A model generated the notes under the pieces. It was not told the DNA's origin, made no database searches, and worked only from the letters and a program-made list of their open reading frames with translations. A stretch of 64,000 bases of DNA. Origin: Amoebidium appalachense (taxonomy: Eukaryota > Ichthyosporea). The DNA is taken from positions 124,001-188,000 of the forward strand of contig CAVNZM010000019.1 of assembly GCA_963693365.1 (NCBI GenBank), read 5' to 3'. Below are positions 60,402-64,000 of the stretch, piece after piece. Position 1 is the stretch's first letter; every line of letters starts with the position of its first letter. The translations under genes and the position numbers were made by a program.

Positions 60402-60968
60402 TCAGCTACACTGCACGCGCTTCTCCCTGATGGCCGCCGTGATGCCGTCCAGGTCGATATCATCGGACAGCTCAATCGGCCTGTTCGGATGCAGGAGCGC
60501 GTTGGCCAGCAGCACCACAAACGCCCGGTGCCCCACGTTGTACGGCCTCGACCGGTCGAGCGCCACAATAAACACGGCCTCGTCCGACTCCTTCTTGACC
60601 ACGAACGACATGAGCGACCCCTCGTTCTCCACAAACGCAATAACCACGGCTCCGGCCTCGACCTTGCTCACGAGCCTCTGCAGCTCCATGAGCTCGCCGG
60701 GGCTGTCGGAGATCAGCAGCTTGGAGAACAGGCTGAACTGGATGCCCGTGAAGCTGTTGAGCGCGCGCAGCAGGAACTTGCCCAGCGAGTAGCTGTTCTC
60801 CACCAGCAGGCTCTTGAGCGAGATCATGGTCTCCTCGCGGTCCGGCCGCGGCATGCTCTCGAGCGCGGCGGCGGCGTCAACCGAGTCGTACACGCACTCG
60901 TACCAGCTCTTGTATCCGGTCACGGGGAGGGCATACTGGTGCCATTCGACATAGAAGCGCATCGGCAT
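60402..60968 (-). CDS. Unknown 188-residue protein
   Basis: Soluble, alpha/beta: YECVYDSVDAAAALES, DREETMISLKSLLVENSYSLGKFLL, VEAGAVVIAFVENEGSLMSFVVKKESDEAVFIVAL, and HRAFVVLLANALLHPNRP. The ATG at 60968 has a CCCTACTCAATG context like other late-type starts. The open frame upstream runs into poly-Gly from the C-run and is not coding. Family unknown. Confidence 0.55.
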   Translation of the reverse strand: MPMRFYVEWHQYALPVTGYKSWYECVYDSVDAAAALESMPRPDREETMISLKSLLVENSYSLGKFLLRALNSFTGIQFSLFSKLLISDSPGELMELQRLVSKVEAGAVVIAFVENEGSLMSFVVKKESDEAVFIVALDRSRPYNVGHRAFVVLLANALLHPNRPIELSDDIDLDGITAAIREKRVQCS

Positions 60969-60992
60969 TGAGTAGGGGGCAGATAATTGTGA

Positions 60993-61042
<50 letters not shown>

Positions 61043-61441
61043 CCCCCCCCCCCAGCGAAAGGCGGAGCCGTGGAGGCGCCTGTCGTGCTCCAGCGTTATC
61101 ACTTGAATGGTGGAGGGTTGATGTGTTCCATGTTGGCGCTGGAATGGACTGGCCATCACCAGTGGGTGTTGTCTCTTTTATACACACGATTTGCTGGTTC
61201 GCCTGCATTGCAGGAGCGTCCGGGACCGGGTTTTTTTTTTTGGGTGCTGTTAGCACCCCCTAAGAAAACTCACACCCGTACCCGTTTTTGTTTTGGTACC
61301 CGAGTTCCCTGGACGACCCTGTTCTCTAATAAAAGGTACCCCAACCTGACACAGCCAGTCACGAACACGGCACGGAGAACACCTCCAGCCGCGACCGGTT
61401 ACGACCAAGACAGACATGAGAACACGAACTCCCTGAAATTA
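60969..61441. repeat. Long C homopolymer and non-coding flank
   Basis: At 60996-61053 there is a nearly pure C tract (one G interruption near 61042), followed by a TATACACACG element near 61181 and a CCCCCTAAG... stretch. No gene is supported. Homopolymers of this length are unreliable in most assemblies. Confidence 0.8.
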
Positions 61442-62278
61442 TCACAGCTTGCTGGCAGCTCGCTCCAATTGTTCGGCCTGCAGCTGCTGCTGCCACAAGC
61501 TGAACAGCAGCGAGTCCGTCTTGCGTGTGCATGCCAGGAGCCCATTGACCCGACACGACACGTTGGTCCCGCCCACGCCCACGCAGCCATTGCTGAAGCA
61601 CAGCGTCTTGCCGTTGCTGCCCTTGTGGGCGTTGATGAGGTTGCCGGCCAGCGTTGCCTCGGTCGTGTGACCGGACGCCTTGTCACTGTGGAACAGCTTC
61701 ATGAAACGCGTTGCCTCCCTCTTGGCAGCATCACGGTCGATGGGTATGGGGGGGAGTAGATGATCCTTCTTGAGCCCGTCAAAGTAGAATGAGCCAAACA
61801 GGGAGTGGAGCCAATCCTTGCAAAACTTTGCCTTGTCGGCCGCAAAGGCCAGTCGATGGAGACAGTTCTCACCCCATTGAACCTTCCCGCTTAAAAGCTC
61901 CACCAGGACCCCATCCAAATTTTTCCGGAGTGAAACCGCCAGGTCGACAACTTCCTTCTTCCGACCCTTCCGGGTCATGGTTTTCTTGTAACGATTCTTG
62001 GCGGCCTGTGCGTTAGCCCGAGTCTTGGCTTTAATGTTGGGTCGGTCAAGGATGCAGCGCTCGTCCTTGCACTTGGCAGCATGGGTGGCGTGGGCGGTCC
62101 AGGTTCCCGCAACGTACCCACACGCCGACCTTGTGAGACCCAGCGCCGACAACCATGAATCCGTGGGGACGCACTCTGGGTGTGTCTTACGGCGCTTGTT
62201 GATGTGTCGCACCAGCTGGTAGCGATGGCTCTCAAAGCCACACGCACAGGCGGCCTGGTTCCATGACTGGAGTGGCAT
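61442..62278 (-). CDS. Zinc-finger protein with J-domain-like C-terminal region
   Basis: 278 residues. The N-terminus has a C2H2-like unit (CACGFESHRYQLVRHINKRRKTH) and a second Cys/His patch (CGYVAGTW...HATHAAKCKDERC). The middle is basic (KNRYKKTMTRKGRKKE). The C-terminal part (DAAKREATRFMKLFHSDKASG...ATLAGNLINAHKGSNG) resembles a J domain with HSD in place of HPD. Start ATG at 62278; the 5' leader may contain an intron (GTTAAT donor near 62411, TTATTGTCGCAG acceptor near 62290) downstream of a TATATAA box at about 62525. Recognition is fold-level; function unknown. Confidence 0.5.
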   Translation of the reverse strand: MPLQSWNQAACACGFESHRYQLVRHINKRRKTHPECVPTDSWLSALGLTRSACGYVAGTWTAHATHAAKCKDERCILDRPNIKAKTRANAQAAKNRYKKTMTRKGRKKEVVDLAVSLRKNLDGVLVELLSGKVQWGENCLHRLAFAADKAKFCKDWLHSLFGSFYFDGLKKDHLLPPIPIDRDAAKREATRFMKLFHSDKASGHTTEATLAGNLINAHKGSNGKTLCFSNGCVGVGGTNVSCRVNGLLACTRKTDSLLFSLWQQQLQAEQLERAASKL

Positions 62279-62631
62279 GATGTAAAGCTGCGACAATAAA
62301 AGGAGAATAGGGTTGACGTGTCGCCCCGTTCTGTTGCGATTGGGGAGAAAAAGATGAATTGGGGTATGGTTTTCTGATTGATTTTAGGAGAAGGAGTGGA
62401 ATCGATTAACCTGTTCTCTATGAAAACGTGGACCAGATGGTGACAGAATTCGGCGACTTCTCTCTGGTTTGGTAAGAAAAGGGTTGTGTTGATCAGAAGT
62501 GTTGATCTGGAGAATATGTTACGCTTATATACCTGCACCCCCCCGATCTTGTTCTGGTGGAAGAACTGTCCTCGGAACTGACCTTGGTATCTTCTTTATG
62601 CTGGCGTAACCAGTACACGCGCTCATTAGCG
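62279..62631. other. Leader/promoter region of the zinc/J-like gene
   Basis: Minus-strand TATATAAGCG box at about 62521-62530 and possible leader intron signals. No ATG-initiated ORF is supported. Confidence 0.4.
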
Positions 62632-62925
62632 CTAGCCTCTGACCAAGGAGTGTCCTAGGCAAGCGCCAAGGTCGACCAGCCCTAGGCCCGTGTAACCAAA
62701 AGCAATTGTGTTGTCAGGTAGATTTATGAAGTAAAAACAAGCACCATGTCTTGCCGCAGAAGTTTGGACTGTATTTAGACCGCTTATGATATGGTATCGT
62801 GCGTCGAATGAGGGGTTGAGGGCATCCAGGTCAGCCCGGATGGCCTCTACGTATTTTCTATACTGGCGCTCAAGCTCACGTTTTCTCCTCAGAACCTCCA
62901 AATCCATGATCGTGTCTAAGTCCAT
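62632..62925 (-). CDS. Small GIY-YIG-like (T5orf172-type) fragment protein
   Basis: 97 residues. The N-terminal helix is charged (LRRKRELERQYRKYVEAIRADLDAL). The C-terminus has ACFYFINLPDNTIAFGYTGLG, resembling the start of a GIY-YIG/T5orf172 domain as in the neighbouring 63006 protein (CVYALHIDGYIKIGHTGNS), but ends before the rest of the nuclease. Possibly a truncated paralogue. The ATG at 62925 is preferred over a non-ATG upstream start. Confidence 0.45.
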   Translation of the reverse strand: MDLDTIMDLEVLRRKRELERQYRKYVEAIRADLDALNPSFDARYHIISGLNTVQTSAARHGACFYFINLPDNTIAFGYTGLGLVDLGACLGHSLVRG

Positions 62926-63005
62926 AGCGAATGCAGAAATGAACAAATAAACAGATATTGATCGCTTTTATAGGTTGAGTGCCCTGTCATCCACAGAAAA
63001 CCAGA

Positions 63006-63893
63006 TCACACCAGCCGAATATCATCCTCTCCGTAAACTTCCTTGAACGCATTTGAGACGCGTACATAGTCCGCGGCAAACATCTCCCGCTTGTTCCCAA
63101 CTGCACACCTCACCGGCTTCAGTTGGTTCTGCACCAGTTTCTCGAACTGCTCGGCCTCCTTCTTGTTGCGGTGGGGCATGCACAGGATGATAAGCTCCTT
63201 CATGTCGTGAGACCAGAGGTCATACTTGTAGCGTTCGAATAGAGAGTTCCCTGTGTGTCCAATCTTGATGTAGCCGTCGATGTGCAGTGCGTACACACAC
63301 GCCCCTGCCGCCGCCTTGAGAGACCACTCGAAGTTCAGCTGCCGCCAGGCCACAAAGTGCACATCCAGTCCCTTGAGCTCGGCCTTCATCTCGCGCACAG
63401 CCTTGACCATGGCAAGCGTGGAGTCGATGCCCCGCTGTATTGTGTCCTGTTTGGCTTTCTCGGTACGCTCAGCCTCCTCGGCGCGCTTGACAGCGGCGAG
63501 CGCTTCGGGGTTGTCATTGGTACAGAAATCGCGATGTACAGTAACCACAAAGTGGTGCAGCTGCTTCATGGCCGTGTCAAAATCAACCCCGGGTTTGAAC
63601 CAGCGATCCGGATCGAGCATGGCATCCAGTGTGCTTCGTTTGACCACTGCCGACTCTGCGTCCTCTTCTCGCTCACGCTTCCGGGACCCCTCGTCCATGT
63701 CGATGGTCACGGACCGAGTCCTGCATCCATCACCTCGTCCCTGGTCGGCAATGCGAATCAACTCGGGGAAGAAGTCCATCTGGCCCAGGTGCGACTTTAC
63801 CATCACCCCGTCCCAGAACTGGCGCAGGTCGGGAAAGCAGTAGCGCAGAAAGGGGGCGGTCAGCTCGAACGCCATCCAGGTGCCACGAAACAT
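63006..63893 (-). CDS. GIY-YIG/T5orf172-type nuclease-like protein
   Basis: 295 residues. The N-terminal half is unassigned with a basic, acidic mix (GSRKREREEDAESAVVKRS). A coiled-coil stretch lies at about 130-165. The C-terminal domain is ACVYALHIDGYIKIGHTGNSLFERYKYD...EAEQFEKLVQNQLKPVRC...KREMFAAD, with the paired aromatic-Ile strands, the Gly-Tyr/His-Thr loop and a downstream Glu typical of the T5orf172 branch of GIY-YIG nucleases, common in Bro/MSV199-type viral proteins. A TATATAAAAG box (minus strand) is about 40 bases upstream (63930-63940). Confidence 0.7.
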   Translation of the reverse strand: MFRGTWMAFELTAPFLRYCFPDLRQFWDGVMVKSHLGQMDFFPELIRIADQGRGDGCRTRSVTIDMDEGSRKREREEDAESAVVKRSTLDAMLDPDRWFKPGVDFDTAMKQLHHFVVTVHRDFCTNDNPEALAAVKRAEEAERTEKAKQDTIQRGIDSTLAMVKAVREMKAELKGLDVHFVAWRQLNFEWSLKAAAGACVYALHIDGYIKIGHTGNSLFERYKYDLWSHDMKELIILCMPHRNKKEAEQFEKLVQNQLKPVRCAVGNKREMFAADYVRVSNAFKEVYGEDDIRLV

Positions 63894-64000
63894 CTCGAGG
63901 GTGGGTGTCAGGACATGAGTTGCGAACCCTTTTATATCGGGCTGGACTTGGGGGATCCTCTTAATTTTTGAGTGTTCAGAACGAACCAGCCAATCAGAGG
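63894..64000. promoter_or_regulatory. Promoter of the GIY-YIG gene
   Basis: Minus-strand GATATAAAAGGG TATA box at about 63929-63940 and a CCAATCAGAGG (CCAAT) box at 63990-64000. Confidence 0.6.

Overview
The window looks like part of a large double-stranded DNA virus of a eukaryote, or an integrated copy of one. Genes sit on both strands, many have TATA boxes (TATATAA type) and CCAAT boxes 5' and AATAAA signals 3', and several have GT-AG introns. Nothing looks bacterial: I saw no Shine-Dalgarno-led operons, tRNA, rRNA or CRISPR. Nucleocytoviricota-like hallmarks are an A32-type packaging ATPase, a VLTF2-like zinc-ribbon factor, D5/DUF5906-like SF3 helicases, KilA-N/MSV199 proteins, a C5 DNA methyltransferase and a candidate capsid protein. 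A PL14 polysaccharide lyase would fit an algal host, but I cannot assign host or virus family. No DNA or RNA polymerase gene is visible here.

Layout. (1) 1-30 kb is a giant inverted repeat. The left arm (about 1-13.73 kb) and right arm (about 17.27-30.06 kb, inverted) carry the same gene series in mirror order: spliced MSV199-like gene A, spliced MSV199-like gene B with a small gene nested in its intron, small Cys protein C, Cys-rich protein D, protein E, F-box protein, protein G and an SF3 helicase. The loop of about 3.5 kb holds a second complete helicase, tandem repeats and a five-finger C2H2 gene. The arms differ by indels, microsatellite length, an endonuclease ORF in one intron and a truncated helicase. 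(2) 30-35 kb is repeat-rich: long (CA)n arrays, two MITE-like inverted-repeat elements and a third diverged copy of gene A. (3) 35-42 kb has two KilA-N paralogues and a spliced third-type helicase. (4) 42-48.6 kb is an accessory island with two seven-helix membrane proteins, a stand-alone RGS domain protein, a KEN-box protein and possible cyclin-fold proteins. (5) 49-64 kb is the structural and late-type block: methyltransferase, candidate capsid protein, PL14 lyase, minimal DNA ligase, H2B-H2A histone doublet, VLTF2-like factor, small basic protein, coiled-coil protein, packaging ATPase, a zinc/J-like protein and two GIY-YIG-type proteins.

Working picture (inference). The 30 kb palindrome and its KilA/MSV199, F-box and zinc-finger genes look like a variable host-interaction end region. 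The right side is a compact morphogenesis cluster, several members of which start within a shared CTACTAAATG-like context. The most unusual content is the RGS plus 7TM gene set, the histone doublet, and a conserved TM/PPxY microprotein hidden in an intron. Many genes carry single-base frameshifts at C or G runs, which may be sequencing errors.
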